Assembly: GCF_039521975.1 (NCBI RefSeq)
Contig: NZ_BAAACZ010000016.1
Coordinates: forward strand, 1-64,000
Direction of reading: 5' to 3'
Source: Alkalibacillus silvisoli
GTDB lineage: Bacteria > Bacillota > Bacilli > Bacillales > Alkalibacillaceae
DNA length: 64,000 bases
The stretch's first letter is position 1, and every line of letters begins with the position of its first letter. The position numbers were made by a program, and so were the translations under genes. Positions 1 through 8,644 of the stretch are shown one piece after another. The notes beneath the pieces were generated by a model that did no database searches, was not told where the DNA came from, and saw only the letters and a program-made list of their open reading frames with translations.

Positions 1-58
1 GTAATTTTCTATTACTTTGGGTCAGTTTTCAATTGCGATTCTGGGTCAGTTTTAGATT
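1..58. mobile_element. Terminal fragment of an IS21-type element
   Basis: Two copies of GGGTCAGTTTT lie about 24 bases apart. Short repeated terminal motifs of this kind are typical of IS21-family ends. Any transposase genes would lie to the left, outside the window. The minus-strand gene that follows ends exactly at this edge, so the element probably truncated it. The family call rests only on this repeat pattern. Confidence 0.45.
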
Positions 59-59
59 A

Positions 60-161
60 CTATAAACAATAGGGAGATTCGATAAGAAAAGTCAAAAATA
101 ATGTAATAAAGAAAGCAATTAATCCAAATGTAATTGGATATTTATGGTTTTTTCTTTTCAT
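60..161 (-). CDS. Small one-helix membrane protein, probably truncated
   Basis: A 33-residue reading frame starts with ATG behind a strong AGGAGGG ribosome binding site. It has a Lys/Arg-rich N-terminus (MKRKNHK) and one hydrophobic segment at about residues 9-27. The stop codon falls at the edge of the IS21-like terminal repeats, so the original protein may have been longer. It is the last of three small genes on this strand. I do not recognise the family. Confidence 0.45.
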   Translation of the reverse strand: MKRKNHKYPITFGLIAFFITLFLTFLIESPYCL

Positions 162-190
162 ATAAAACCCTCCTGAATTATTGGACCTCA

Positions 191-502
191 TTAAGTGATG
201 ATAAAAAAACTGTACAATTGAGAGGTTACAAAGTTTATAATGACCCATACCCAGCGTTTCCTCCCCGAACCGAATGCTGCGGCTATTATTCCTAAAATGG
301 GCATAAATCCTATTAAACCAATCCATGTGCTAACTTCGAATCCAAAGTGTTCCATAGCGAGAAGAACGCCTAATGCAACTCCAAAAGTTGCTAATATAGA
401 CTGAGCAATAATAATTGGGACTTTTCGATCCTTTTGATGAGTCCACACTTTAGCAGTTTGAATATAATAATTTTCTTCATTCCTGAGCAAAAATAAATGC
501 AT
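191..502 (-). CDS. Small hypothetical membrane protein
   Basis: About 103 residues: a polar N-terminus, then two hydrophobic segments (about residues 30-50 and 58-76), a GSGRKR loop and a final hydrophobic stretch. This suggests two to three membrane helices. The frame overlaps the upstream gene by 26 bases, which suggests translational coupling. Either the ATG at 502 or an in-frame TTG at 490 could be the start. The family is not recognised. Confidence 0.5.
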   Translation of the reverse strand: MHLFLLRNEENYYIQTAKVWTHQKDRKVPIIIAQSILATFGVALGVLLAMEHFGFEVSTWIGLIGFMPILGIIAAAFGSGRKRWVWVIINFVTSQLYSFFIIT

Positions 503-713
503 TAACTAAGCGTAGCTGCTCTTTTCGTTTTGGAAGAGAGCCAGCTAATAAACCAGATTCATCTAATATCCCATGCTCCTGTAATTGTTTTTCAAAATCT
601 CTCATTGTTGATTCGATTTCTATTCGGTTTTTATCTTTGTTAATTTTTTTCAGCAACTGATTAGTAGTCATTTTCAAGTACTTTAGTGTTAGATCATTGA
701 AAAATTTTCGCAT
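477..713 (-). CDS. Small hypothetical cytoplasmic protein
   Basis: A 78-residue protein starting at ATG behind GGGAGGGG. It is highly charged and mostly helical in character, with a DFEKQLQEHG stretch and the C-terminal sequence KRKEQLRLVNAF. No signal peptide or membrane helix is visible. It is the first of three small genes in this strand's cluster. The strong ribosome binding site and the overlap with the next gene support it being real. Function unknown. Confidence 0.5.
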   Translation of the reverse strand: MRKFFNDLTLKYLKMTTNQLLKKINKDKNRIEIESTMRDFEKQLQEHGILDESGLLAGSLPKRKEQLRLVNAFIFAQE

Positions 714-1062
714 GCACTATCCCCTCCCAAGCCAATTTTACCATAATACAATAGTTAAATTTGCGTGATTCAAGACCCTAGAAAGTATCAAAACTTAGGT
801 TCTTGAATTATCTGCAATTACTGCATAGTTAGAACTTTAATCATCTAATGTGAAAAGAATTTGAGTTAAAACTTATTTGGAGATTAAGATATTGGATTGG
901 TTAATAATTATTTCAATTATACTGATTAGCGATAATTCTAATTCTTCATAATTTTTAAACGATAATGACTAAAAAATACCCTGAATATGTTATTATTATG
1001 GAAAAGATATGAAAGAAAAGCCCCGTTTTGATAAGATTCTATGATAAGGAGAGAGTATACTC
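714..1062. other. AT-rich intergenic region
   Basis: This gap separates the minus-strand small genes from the plus-strand SAP-domain gene, so it should hold divergent promoters. I found no convincing -35/-10 pair, RNA gene or repeat in it. The last bases carry AAGGAGAG, the ribosome binding site of the next gene. Confidence 0.4.
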
Positions 1063-2583
1063 ATGCATTTACAAGATGTATTACCGTTAATGTCGAAGAT
1101 GTATTTGTCAAGGACAGTGGATAGCTTCTTAAAAGATGTGAAGTTGAACAATGAAGAGGAAATGCGGGAGATTATAATTAAAAATATTGATGAGTTTAAG
1201 AATGCTGAAAGAGTCAAACTAAACTTGGACTTTAGGGAAGCGAATCGTGATATTACATTAATGAATCGATTTATTTTGAAAAGTTTACTTGGAAGCGAAG
1301 GTTACATTCTTTCAGAAAAAGAGATGCATGAGAATGTCTTGGAAATTGAAAGGCAGATTCTAGAGGATAGTCAGGATGATTATTTTGTTGAAAATAAGAT
1401 TGATGAGACGGCTTTCCGAGTATATAGTGCAGTCTTAGATACGGCTTGGAGTAAAGGGGAAGCCTTAACATCCGATGAAATAAATATTTTATATGCGCTT
1501 CGTGAGGTCCTTGGGCTGACAATAAGAGAGCATTACATTATGGAAAGTAGAATCGGTAGATTTCCTCAGAAGGGTAATAAACTACATAACTCAAAACATG
1601 TGGATCAATCTCTTAAGGATCTTCAACTTAGAGGGATATTATTGCGGTTCAAAACGGATGATGTTTATTACGTCATACCTCATGATATTGTTAGAGAAGT
1701 AAGGTATGAGATGGGAGAAGAGCTTCGTACGGCAACTTATATTGAGTTATTGAACTCATTAAACCTAAAGCAGATAAAGACTATATTATCTACAATCAAT
1801 ATAAATATGAGTGGTAACAAAGATGAGTTAGTAGATAAGATCGTGAAATATAATATATTACCTTCAAAAGCACTCTCTCATTTAAATACTTCAGATTTAA
1901 CGCAGTTGCTACGTTCCCTAGATGGATCTAATGTGAGCGGAACAAAGGAAACTAAGATACAGAATATTATAGATTATTATGAAAACGTGACGACAACTGT
2001 AGACTCAGACCCTACAGATGAACGTTCTATTTATTATGATTATTTTGAAGAGCTAGCTTCGCGTAACTATAAAGCTTTACGGGCTAATAAAGTAATCGAG
2101 AAGGATAACCAGGTTGAGAAATACTTTGAGGAAGCTACGCGATACCTTTTTGAGAAGAAACTTAAGCTGCAATTGGAGAACATGAAAGGGAGTAAGAACC
2201 CTGACGGTAAAATTAAGCTTAGTTCTAAGGTTAGTTTATTATGGGACAACAAAAGTGTAGAAAAGCCTTACACCTTCCCAGAAGAACACCTTGACCAGTT
2301 TTTAGGGTATATTAGATCAGAACCTACACGAGTTTCGATATTCTTGATAGTTACCAGTGACTTTACTCAAGAAGCAGTTTATCAAGCGCAAAAACTTAAA
2401 GCATTCTCAGAAGATGATACGGATGTTGCTATAATCACAGCCGAAAACTTAAAATATGTAAGTGAAGTGTGGGAAGAGTATTCGGGTAAAAAGGAACCAG
2501 AATTTAGCCATCAAGTACTGAACTTAACAGGAGGGTTTAATAGAAGTTTACTTACTAGTCGAATGGAGTGGGCTTTAAAGTAA
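1063..2583 (+). CDS. SAP-like and PD-(D/E)XK-like nuclease-related protein
   Basis: A 506-residue protein starting at ATG behind AAGGAGAG. Residues about 229-265 (LNLKQIKTIL...GNKDELVDKIV) resemble a SAP motif, a helix-extended-loop-helix DNA-binding element. The C-terminal third has PDG near residue 380 and WDNKS about 18 residues later. That spacing fits the PD...(D/E)xK core of restriction-endonuclease-like folds, here with D-N-K. A basic helical segment precedes it. The N-terminal half is helical and unrecognised. No methyltransferase or helicase is adjacent. It could be a stand-alone nuclease or defence protein. Function is inferred from motif shape only. Confidence 0.5.
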   Translation: MHLQDVLPLMSKMYLSRTVDSFLKDVKLNNEEEMREIIIKNIDEFKNAERVKLNLDFREANRDITLMNRFILKSLLGSEGYILSEKEMHENVLEIERQILEDSQDDYFVENKIDETAFRVYSAVLDTAWSKGEALTSDEINILYALREVLGLTIREHYIMESRIGRFPQKGNKLHNSKHVDQSLKDLQLRGILLRFKTDDVYYVIPHDIVREVRYEMGEELRTATYIELLNSLNLKQIKTILSTININMSGNKDELVDKIVKYNILPSKALSHLNTSDLTQLLRSLDGSNVSGTKETKIQNIIDYYENVTTTVDSDPTDERSIYYDYFEELASRNYKALRANKVIEKDNQVEKYFEEATRYLFEKKLKLQLENMKGSKNPDGKIKLSSKVSLLWDNKSVEKPYTFPEEHLDQFLGYIRSEPTRVSIFLIVTSDFTQEAVYQAQKLKAFSEDDTDVAIITAENLKYVSEVWEEYSGKKEPEFSHQVLNLTGGFNRSLLTSRMEWALK

Positions 2584-2644
2584 TGCTCAAGAACTTCTAA
2601 ATTAACAACTTTTGTTCTATTTATAATTACTCAATCAATTTTAT

Positions 2645-2690
2645 TCTCCTCTCCAGGACACACTCATCTTGAAGAGGAGCTTTTTCTGTC
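2645..2690 (+). terminator. Probable terminator of the SAP-domain gene
   Basis: CTCCTCT and AGAGGAG arms are separated by a loop of about 19 bases and followed by CTTTTTCT. It lies about 65 bases past the stop codon of the upstream gene. Confidence 0.5.
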
Positions 2691-2835
2691 TTATTGAGTA
2701 GTCAATGTGCTCTAGTATAATTCAAATCAACCTAACCCTGCTGTTCATATAATGTTATTCCCTCTCTTTTTTGACAATCCCAATAACTATACAATGATTA
2801 ACAAGGAATTTCCTAAACTTTTCGATTAGATTGAT

Positions 2836-2876
2836 AAAAAATACCACCTATCTTAATTTGATAGGTGGTATTTTTT
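2836..2876. terminator. Strong bidirectional terminator
   Basis: Perfect 17-base arms (AAAAAATACCACCTATC and its complement) surround a 7-base loop. The A-tract on one side and T-tract on the other let it work on both strands. It insulates the region from the downstream nan locus. Confidence 0.85.
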
Positions 2877-2956
2877 ATGGAGATTAATCATAGTGTGTCA
2901 GTTTAAAATGATCATTACATTCTTATAGAAATATAAATAGGTGTTCTTTACCAGAG

Positions 2957-3008
2957 TTAAAAGTGTTCATTTCTATTGAGCAAAAACTGTCCATTTTAGT
3001 TTAGCAGT
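2957..3008 (-). mobile_element. Solo end of the IS21-type element found at 39,188-41,625
   Basis: Read on the minus strand, this segment contains GCTAAACTAAA, then GACAGTTTTTGCTCAATA, then AATGAACACTTTT. It matches the left end of the full IS21-type element further along, with about three mismatches in about 50 bases. No transposase sequence is attached, so it is a scar or a fragment left after deletion. Confidence 0.7.
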
Positions 3009-3144
3009 ATACTTTTTGCTATCAACGCTACCCCTAGACTACCTAATTTGTCACGGCAACCGAACAACTCGGGCCCAAAAACAGCTACAAGCGTTCACTG
3101 TAAAGTGACAGCACACCAAAAACAGATCTCCAAAGAATTAAGCC

Positions 3145-3987
3145 TTAATATAGCTTATTAGATATTGTTTGTGCAATTTGTTCTTTCGTTTGTTTGGCTT
3201 TTTCATAATGTGTCATCGTGATCCCTGTACATAAAAGGTCAATTACAAAGAGCTGTGAAATTTTCGATACGAGTGAGCCGCTGTCTAGTGGATTTTCCTT
3301 TGCTGATGTCAATAAGGCAATATCGGCATATTTCGTTAAAGGAGACTCCATATAGTTTGTGATGGCGATTACTGAAGCCCCGTTGTTCTTTCCGGTTTTA
3401 ACAGCATCAACGACATCTTTCGTGCTGCCTGTCAGACTAATTGCGATGATGACGGTTTCACTGTCTACAGAATTTGAACGGATCACTTGGTTGTGGGAAT
3501 CTGTGATGGCTTCAATGTTCATTCCGATCCGCATTAATCTGTTCTGCATGTCTAGCCCGGCAATTCCTGATGAGGAAACGCCGTAAACGACGACCGTATT
3601 TGACTCTATGATTTTTTCGATTGCTCTTTGTAATTGATGATCGTCTACCAATTTAGACGTGTCATCAACTGCACTGATCATACTGCTTCTCACTTTATCA
3701 ATATAAGTGCCATCATGACCGTTTTTCTCACGAATTGAAAGTTCTCTAGCTAAGGCCAGCTTGAACTCTTGATAGCCTTTATAGCCTAGCTTTCGGCAAA
3801 AGCGTAGCACAGTAGCTTCCCCGACTTGGCAGGCTATCGCTATTTCAGTTAGTGACTGATAGACGATTTGCTCGAAGTTATCAGTAATGTATTGGTACAG
3901 CTTTTGTTCAGATTTAGTGAAATTATTTTTATGTTGTTCCATTAAGATTGTTACATTTACAGTTTTGTTGTCAAATTGGTTTGTCAT
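3145..3987 (-). CDS. RpiR/MurR-family regulator of sialic acid genes
   Basis: A 280-residue protein. The N-terminal HTH_6 domain (about 1-80) includes IAIACQVGEATVLRFCRKLGYKGYQEFK, the family's signature recognition region. The C-terminal SIS sugar-phosphate isomerase-like domain (about 120-260) has the phosphosugar-binding segment VYGVSSSG and a second loop around AISLTGSTKDVVD. Start is ATG behind AAAGGAG. It is divergent from nanA across a region with two inverted repeats on the promoter. By family knowledge it should sense an amino-sugar phosphate such as ManNAc-6-P or GlcNAc-6-P and repress or activate the nan operon. That role is inferred from position. Confidence 0.85.
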   Translation of the reverse strand: MTNQFDNKTVNVTILMEQHKNNFTKSEQKLYQYITDNFEQIVYQSLTEIAIACQVGEATVLRFCRKLGYKGYQEFKLALARELSIREKNGHDGTYIDKVRSSMISAVDDTSKLVDDHQLQRAIEKIIESNTVVVYGVSSSGIAGLDMQNRLMRIGMNIEAITDSHNQVIRSNSVDSETVIIAISLTGSTKDVVDAVKTGKNNGASVIAITNYMESPLTKYADIALLTSAKENPLDSGSLVSKISQLFVIDLLCTGITMTHYEKAKQTKEQIAQTISNKLY

Positions 3988-4080
3988 ATTGATTCTCCTT
4001 TACATCGATTCTTTTCTTTCCTAATTCATCTTGTCGATAAAAGTAGTCTATTAGCTATCATTGGAGATAAACTCCATTTT

Positions 4081-4137
4081 TGATAATATTATTGACATAA
4101 TATTATCATATTGATATCATACACCTAATATATCAAT
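4081..4137 (+). promoter_or_regulatory. nanA promoter with two palindromic operators
   Basis: TTGACA (4092-4097), a 17-base spacer and TATCAT (4115-4120) form a good SigA-type promoter. The -35 box sits exactly in the centre of a perfect inverted repeat, TGATAATATTA and TAATATTATCA (4081-4108). A second repeat, ATTGATAT and ATATCAAT (4110-4137), flanks the -10 box. These are the obvious binding sites for the divergent RpiR-type regulator, whose dimer or tetramer would occlude RNA polymerase. The protein-site link is inference. Confidence 0.75.
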
Positions 4138-4180
4138 AATGAAAGCGCATTCTTAAATGCCATTAGATGGAGGTTATATA

Positions 4181-5056
4181 ATGAATGGTATCATGACAGC
4201 CTTATTGACGCCATTTCACGATGATGGAACCCTTAATGAAAAAGGGTTACGGGAGGTGGTTCGCCACAATATTGATGAAATGCAAGTGAATGGGTTATAT
4301 GTAGGTGGTTCTACAGGAGAAAGCTTCCTAATGGATGAGGGTAATCGAAAAGACTTACTAGAGATTGTTAAAGATGAAGCAGGGAATGATGTAACCTTAA
4401 TTGCTCAGATTGGTTCATTAAATATAGAAGAAGCAGTTAGGTTAGGGAATAAGGCCAAAGAACTTGGTTATGATGCGCTATCAGCGATCACTCCGTATTA
4501 TTATAAGTTTAGTTTCCAAGAGATTAAAGCTTACTATCAGCGAATTACAGAAGAAACTGAACATCCGATGATCGTTTATTCGATTCCAGCTCTTACTGGA
4601 ACTCAAATCACAATTAAAGACTACGGCGAGTTATTATCGCTTCCCAATGTCATCGGTGTAAAGTATTCGGATACCAATCTCTCCAAGTTGGCTAAGTTAA
4701 AGGAATTGTATCCAGATAAAGTGTTTTTCGGTGGGGCAGATGATATGTTACTGCAATTGATCGTGTCTGGAGCGGATGGAGCAATTGGCAGTACTTACAG
4801 CATCATCGGTAAAGAAGCGAATGAATTATTTGAATCTTTACAAAAATCTGACCTGGAAAATGCACGCAACTTACAGAAACAGATGAATAAAGTCATTTCA
4901 ATTTTGGAAGAAGTCGGTGTTTATCAATCTACCAAACATGTATTAAAGCAATTAGGAGTTGATGCCGGCTATATGAAATTCCCTTTCAGAGAAATTACAG
5001 AAGACGAGAAGAAACAAGTAGATAAAATTGTCGGTATTCTAACATTAAATAAATAA
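4181..5056 (+). CDS. nanA: N-acetylneuraminate lyase
   Basis: Cleaves sialic acid (Neu5Ac) to ManNAc and pyruvate in the cytoplasm. The 291-residue length fits the DapA/NanA TIM-barrel family. Visible landmarks are GGSTGES near residue 44 (carboxylate-binding), MIVYSIPALTG with the catalytic Tyr near 134, and GVKYSD with the Schiff-base Lys near 162. I chose the ATG at 4181 because GGAGG lies the right distance upstream; an ATG 24 bases earlier has no such site. It opens the nanA-nanE-TRAP-nanK operon. The partner genes favour a lyase over dihydrodipicolinate synthase. Confidence 0.93.
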   Translation: MNGIMTALLTPFHDDGTLNEKGLREVVRHNIDEMQVNGLYVGGSTGESFLMDEGNRKDLLEIVKDEAGNDVTLIAQIGSLNIEEAVRLGNKAKELGYDALSAITPYYYKFSFQEIKAYYQRITEETEHPMIVYSIPALTGTQITIKDYGELLSLPNVIGVKYSDTNLSKLAKLKELYPDKVFFGGADDMLLQLIVSGADGAIGSTYSIIGKEANELFESLQKSDLENARNLQKQMNKVISILEEVGVYQSTKHVLKQLGVDAGYMKFPFREITEDEKKQVDKIVGILTLNK

Positions 5057-5081
5057 ACATCTTATATTGGGAGTTTAGTAG

Positions 5082-5762
5082 ATGAGTAAAAAATTAATTG
5101 TATCTTGTCAAGCTTTAGAAGATGAACCGCTTCACAGTTCATTCATTATGTCCAAAATGGCACTAGCTGCATATCAAGGTGGGGCAAGTGGTATACGCGC
5201 CAATACTGTCGCTGATATCCAAGCCATAAAAAAAGAAGTCAACTTGCCTATCATTGGGATCATTAAACAAGATTATAACGATAGTGAGGTTCGAATCACT
5301 CCAACAGTCAAGGAAGTACAGGATTTGTTTGAAGAGGGTGTCGATATAATCGCTTTTGATGCAACAGCAAGAGCTCGGCCGAACAATGTAACGTTTGAAT
5401 CTTTTTTTAATGAGGTGAAAACACGGTTTCCGGAGCAAAAGTTCATGGCTGATGTGTCAACTGTAGAAGAAGCGGTCCACGCAGAGAAATGCGGTGTGGA
5501 TATAGTTGCCACCACGCTTGTGGGCTATACAGCTGATACAGAAGGTGAGGAGCCTCTTAAGACTTTACAAGGGGTTCTCCAAACTACCAATCTACCAGTG
5601 ATTGCTGAGGGGAATATGGATACACCTGAAAAGGCAAAGCGTGCCCTTGAACTTGGTGCCACCGCTGTTGTGGTAGGAGGTGCTATTACAAGACCACAGA
5701 ATATAACTAAGAAGTTTTCTGTGACAATGAGTGAAGTGGATCTAAATAAGGAGGAGAATTAA
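5082..5762 (+). CDS. nanE: N-acylglucosamine-6-phosphate 2-epimerase
   Basis: Converts ManNAc-6-P to GlcNAc-6-P. The 226 residues are typical for NanE, a TIM barrel. Characteristic segments are SCQALEDEPLHSS at the N-terminus, GIRANTV near 38, PIIGIIKQDY near 57, FDATARARP near 90 and VVVGGAITRP near the C-terminus, which forms the phosphate-binding loop. The start ATG has GGGAG upstream. It follows nanA by 25 bases and is followed by the TRAP binding protein after 2 bases, so it is clearly in the same operon. Confidence 0.93.
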   Translation: MSKKLIVSCQALEDEPLHSSFIMSKMALAAYQGGASGIRANTVADIQAIKKEVNLPIIGIIKQDYNDSEVRITPTVKEVQDLFEEGVDIIAFDATARARPNNVTFESFFNEVKTRFPEQKFMADVSTVEEAVHAEKCGVDIVATTLVGYTADTEGEEPLKTLQGVLQTTNLPVIAEGNMDTPEKAKRALELGATAVVVGGAITRPQNITKKFSVTMSEVDLNKEEN

Positions 5763-5764
5763 AA

Positions 5765-6838
5765 ATGAGGAAAAAGCTGTTTTTTGTGTTGATTTTAGGG
5801 TTACTATTAATTATTGCAGCATGTGGGGACAGTGAAGAAGATAGTGCATCAGGTAGTGACAATGGTGAGGATGTTGAAGAAACAGGTGAGGAATCAAGTG
5901 AGGATGAAGATTTAGGCGAACCGGTAGAATTACAATTTGGTATGCAGCCAAATACACAGTCCAATGAATATGCAGCAGCTGAATACCTTGCTGAGTATGT
6001 AGAAGAAGAGAGTGACGGGCAACTGACAATCACTATTTATCCGGATGCTCAACTAGGAAACGACCTTTCTATGCTTGGACAGTTGGAAGATGGTTCACTC
6101 GACATTACTTTATCAGAAATGGGTCGTTTTGGTGAATGGCTTCCACGTGCAGAATTGTTAGCGGTTCCATATGTGATTGAAGATTTCGATCATATCCAGC
6201 GTGTTGTATATGAAACAGAATTTGGTGAGGAATTGCGAAATGAATTGCTTGAAGAGCAAGGCCTGCGTGTTGTAGACAGCGCCTATAACGGGACACGTGT
6301 TACATCTTCAAGTCATGAAATAAACGAACTAGCAGATATGGAAGGTATGAGCCTTCGTGTACCAGAAGCACAAACATTGCTTGACTATGCTGAGTATGTA
6401 GGAGCAAATGCAACACCTATGGACTTTGGTGAGGTATACCTTGCTCTACAAACTGGTCAAGTAGATGGTCAAGAGAATCCGCTATCTGCAGTTCAGGCAC
6501 AAAGTTTCTACGAAGTACAAGATTACATCGCTTTAACTAATCATGTTGTGAATGATAATACCTATGTGGTCAGTGAACAAACATGGCAAGATCTACCGGA
6601 AGATTTACAACAAATTTTAGAAGAAGGTATTGATGCAGCTACAGATCATCACACAGGATTGTTCGAACAAGAGGAAGAAGAGCTAATTGAGTTCTTTGAG
6701 GGTGAAGGTGTAACTATTACTGAGCCTGACCTAGATGAATTCAGAGAAGCATTATCAGAAGCTTACCCTGATTATTATGAAAAAATCGGTGAAGGTGCAG
6801 AGGAATATATGGAACTTATTCAAGACGCAAGAGAATAA
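5765..6838 (+). CDS. siaP: TRAP transporter solute-binding lipoprotein, probably for sialic acid
   Basis: A 357-residue DctP-family extracytoplasmic binding protein. The N-terminus MRKKLFFVLILGLLLIIAAC is a lipoprotein signal with lipobox IAAC, followed by a very acidic linker. The body contains SLRVPEAQT near residue 195 and a MDFGEVYLALQTGQVDGQENP segment. The family's conserved Arg, here in SLRVP, pairs with the substrate carboxylate. AAGGAGGAG precedes the ATG. The sialic acid specificity comes from the operon context. The high Asp/Glu content fits a salt-adapted surface protein. Confidence 0.88.
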   Translation: MRKKLFFVLILGLLLIIAACGDSEEDSASGSDNGEDVEETGEESSEDEDLGEPVELQFGMQPNTQSNEYAAAEYLAEYVEEESDGQLTITIYPDAQLGNDLSMLGQLEDGSLDITLSEMGRFGEWLPRAELLAVPYVIEDFDHIQRVVYETEFGEELRNELLEEQGLRVVDSAYNGTRVTSSSHEINELADMEGMSLRVPEAQTLLDYAEYVGANATPMDFGEVYLALQTGQVDGQENPLSAVQAQSFYEVQDYIALTNHVVNDNTYVVSEQTWQDLPEDLQQILEEGIDAATDHHTGLFEQEEEELIEFFEGEGVTITEPDLDEFREALSEAYPDYYEKIGEGAEEYMELIQDARE

Positions 6839-6861
6839 AACAACCGTGAAGGTGATTATTC

Positions 6862-7338
6862 ATGTTAAAGAAAATTTATGACAACTTTGAAGAAATTATA
6901 GGCACCGCTTTGTTTGTAGTCATGCTAGTTGTTTTAGTTGTCCAAACTCTGACACGCCAAGGGATCGGTGTACCCTTGGTGTGGACAGAGGAGTTAAGTA
7001 AAATACTATTCATTTACGCGGGTTATTTGGGAATCGTAGCTTGTATTAAAGATAACAGTCACGTTTCAATTGATGTTTTTATTAACAAACTCCCAGAAAA
7101 AGCTCAAAAATGGGTCTATGCATTTAATCAATTATTAATCCTATCAGCATTAATTGTGGTGTTTTATATCAGTCTAACCATTGTAGAAAGACAAGAGCAT
7201 TTAACAATTGTCACGTTACAAATATCGTATGTTTATATGTATGCAGCTCTACCAATCCTCACGTTGCTTATGATTTATCGCCAAGTTGAACGTTTGATTA
7301 AAGAATGGCGCAAAAGTAAAGCGGCGGAGGTGGAGTAA
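6862..7338 (+). CDS. siaQ: TRAP transporter small permease subunit
   Basis: A 158-residue DctQ-type membrane protein with four hydrophobic segments. The family's conserved WTEELSKILFIYAGYLG stretch lies near residues 40-56 and ends one membrane helix. It works with the large permease in Na+-coupled import of the ligand held by the binding protein. The C-terminus is basic. The stop codon is directly followed by the ATG of the large subunit, so the two are translationally linked. Confidence 0.9.
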   Translation: MLKKIYDNFEEIIGTALFVVMLVVLVVQTLTRQGIGVPLVWTEELSKILFIYAGYLGIVACIKDNSHVSIDVFINKLPEKAQKWVYAFNQLLILSALIVVFYISLTIVERQEHLTIVTLQISYVYMYAALPILTLLMIYRQVERLIKEWRKSKAAEVE

Positions 7339-8616
7339 ATGGAGATAGCACTTATATTCATTATATGGATCATATTACTCTTTATCGGTATTCCAGTCGG
7401 ATTCACGTTAATTATTGCTGCTCTTGCCTATTTTATAATCGGCGATTGGAACCTTGTTTACTCTTCAGGGGCGCAGTTAATTGATGGAATCAATAACTTT
7501 ACATTATTAGCAATTCCATTCTTTATTTTAACGGGGACATTAATGAACGCTTCTGGGATTACAGATCATATTTTCAATTTTGCTATGTCTTTAGTGGGGC
7601 ACGTGCCTGGTGGGGTAGGTCATGTGAACATCACAGCCAGTTTAATGTTCTCTGGCATGTCCGGTTCATCACTAGCAGATGCTGGTGGACTTGGCCAACT
7701 AGAAATTAGAACGATGCGAAAAGCAGGCTATCATGATGACTTTAATGGTGGTTTAACGGCTGCAACAGCGATTTTAAGTGGGATTATTCCACCGAGCTTG
7801 AATATGATTATCTATGCCGCTATTGCCAATGTGTCAGTTGCTTCGATGTTTATTGCAGGATTAGTTCCTGGCGTTATGATTGCCATTTCATTATTTGTGA
7901 CAACATATTTGATGGCGAAAAAACGGGGTTATCAAGTCCTTGACCGTGCCAATCTAAAAGTTATTTGGGAGAATTTCTTGAAAGCTTTTTGGGCATTATT
8001 GACACCAATTATTATTATTGCCGGAATCTTCTCAGGATATTTTACCCCAACTGAAGCGGCTGTTGTGAGTACGGTTTATGCTTTAATTCTCGGGTTCTTT
8101 GTCTATAAAGAACTGACGTGGAAAAAAGTATATCACAATTTCGTGGAATCTATGAAAATGACTGGTGTTGTTGTTCTTATGCTAGCAGCGATTGAGTTTT
8201 TTGGTCAATTCGTGGCTCGAGAGCAAGTGGCCATCAAAGTAGCTGATGGGTTTCTAGGAATCACAGAGAACCCAATTCTTCTACTTATGTTAATTAGCAT
8301 ACTATTGATCGCTCTAGGGACATTTATTGAGGCACTCGCCTTACTTGTACTTGTCGTTCCGGTACTAATTCCAATGGTAACAAGTGTAGGGATTGACCCA
8401 GTCTTTTTCGGTGCATTTGTGATCTTAAACTTAATGATCGGTATTTTAACACCACCGATGGGAATGGCCTTGTTTGTCGTATCACGGGTTGGTAACATTC
8501 CAGTGGGCACTATGTATCGAGGTGTTGTTCCATTTCTAATTCCAATTGTAGTTGTTATGCTTTTACTCATATTCTTCCCAGAAATATCAACTTTCCTTGT
8601 TGATATATTGAATTAA
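7339..8616 (+). CDS. siaM: TRAP transporter large permease subunit
   Basis: A 425-residue DctM-type protein with about 11-12 hydrophobic segments. Landmarks are FFILTGTLMN, MFSGMSGSSLADAGGLG near residue 110, a conserved re-entrant loop of the family, IPPSLNMIIYA and LTPPMGMALFV near the C-terminus. These glycine/proline-rich loops contribute the Na+ and substrate sites. GGAGGTGG precedes the ATG within the end of the small subunit gene. Separate Q and M subunits contrast with the fused SiaQM of some Gram-negative bacteria. Confidence 0.92.
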   Translation: MEIALIFIIWIILLFIGIPVGFTLIIAALAYFIIGDWNLVYSSGAQLIDGINNFTLLAIPFFILTGTLMNASGITDHIFNFAMSLVGHVPGGVGHVNITASLMFSGMSGSSLADAGGLGQLEIRTMRKAGYHDDFNGGLTAATAILSGIIPPSLNMIIYAAIANVSVASMFIAGLVPGVMIAISLFVTTYLMAKKRGYQVLDRANLKVIWENFLKAFWALLTPIIIIAGIFSGYFTPTEAAVVSTVYALILGFFVYKELTWKKVYHNFVESMKMTGVVVLMLAAIEFFGQFVAREQVAIKVADGFLGITENPILLLMLISILLIALGTFIEALALLVLVVPVLIPMVTSVGIDPVFFGAFVILNLMIGILTPPMGMALFVVSRVGNIPVGTMYRGVVPFLIPIVVVMLLLIFFPEISTFLVDILN

Positions 8617-8644
8617 CAAATAACAGGTGAATGGAGGGACCCAA

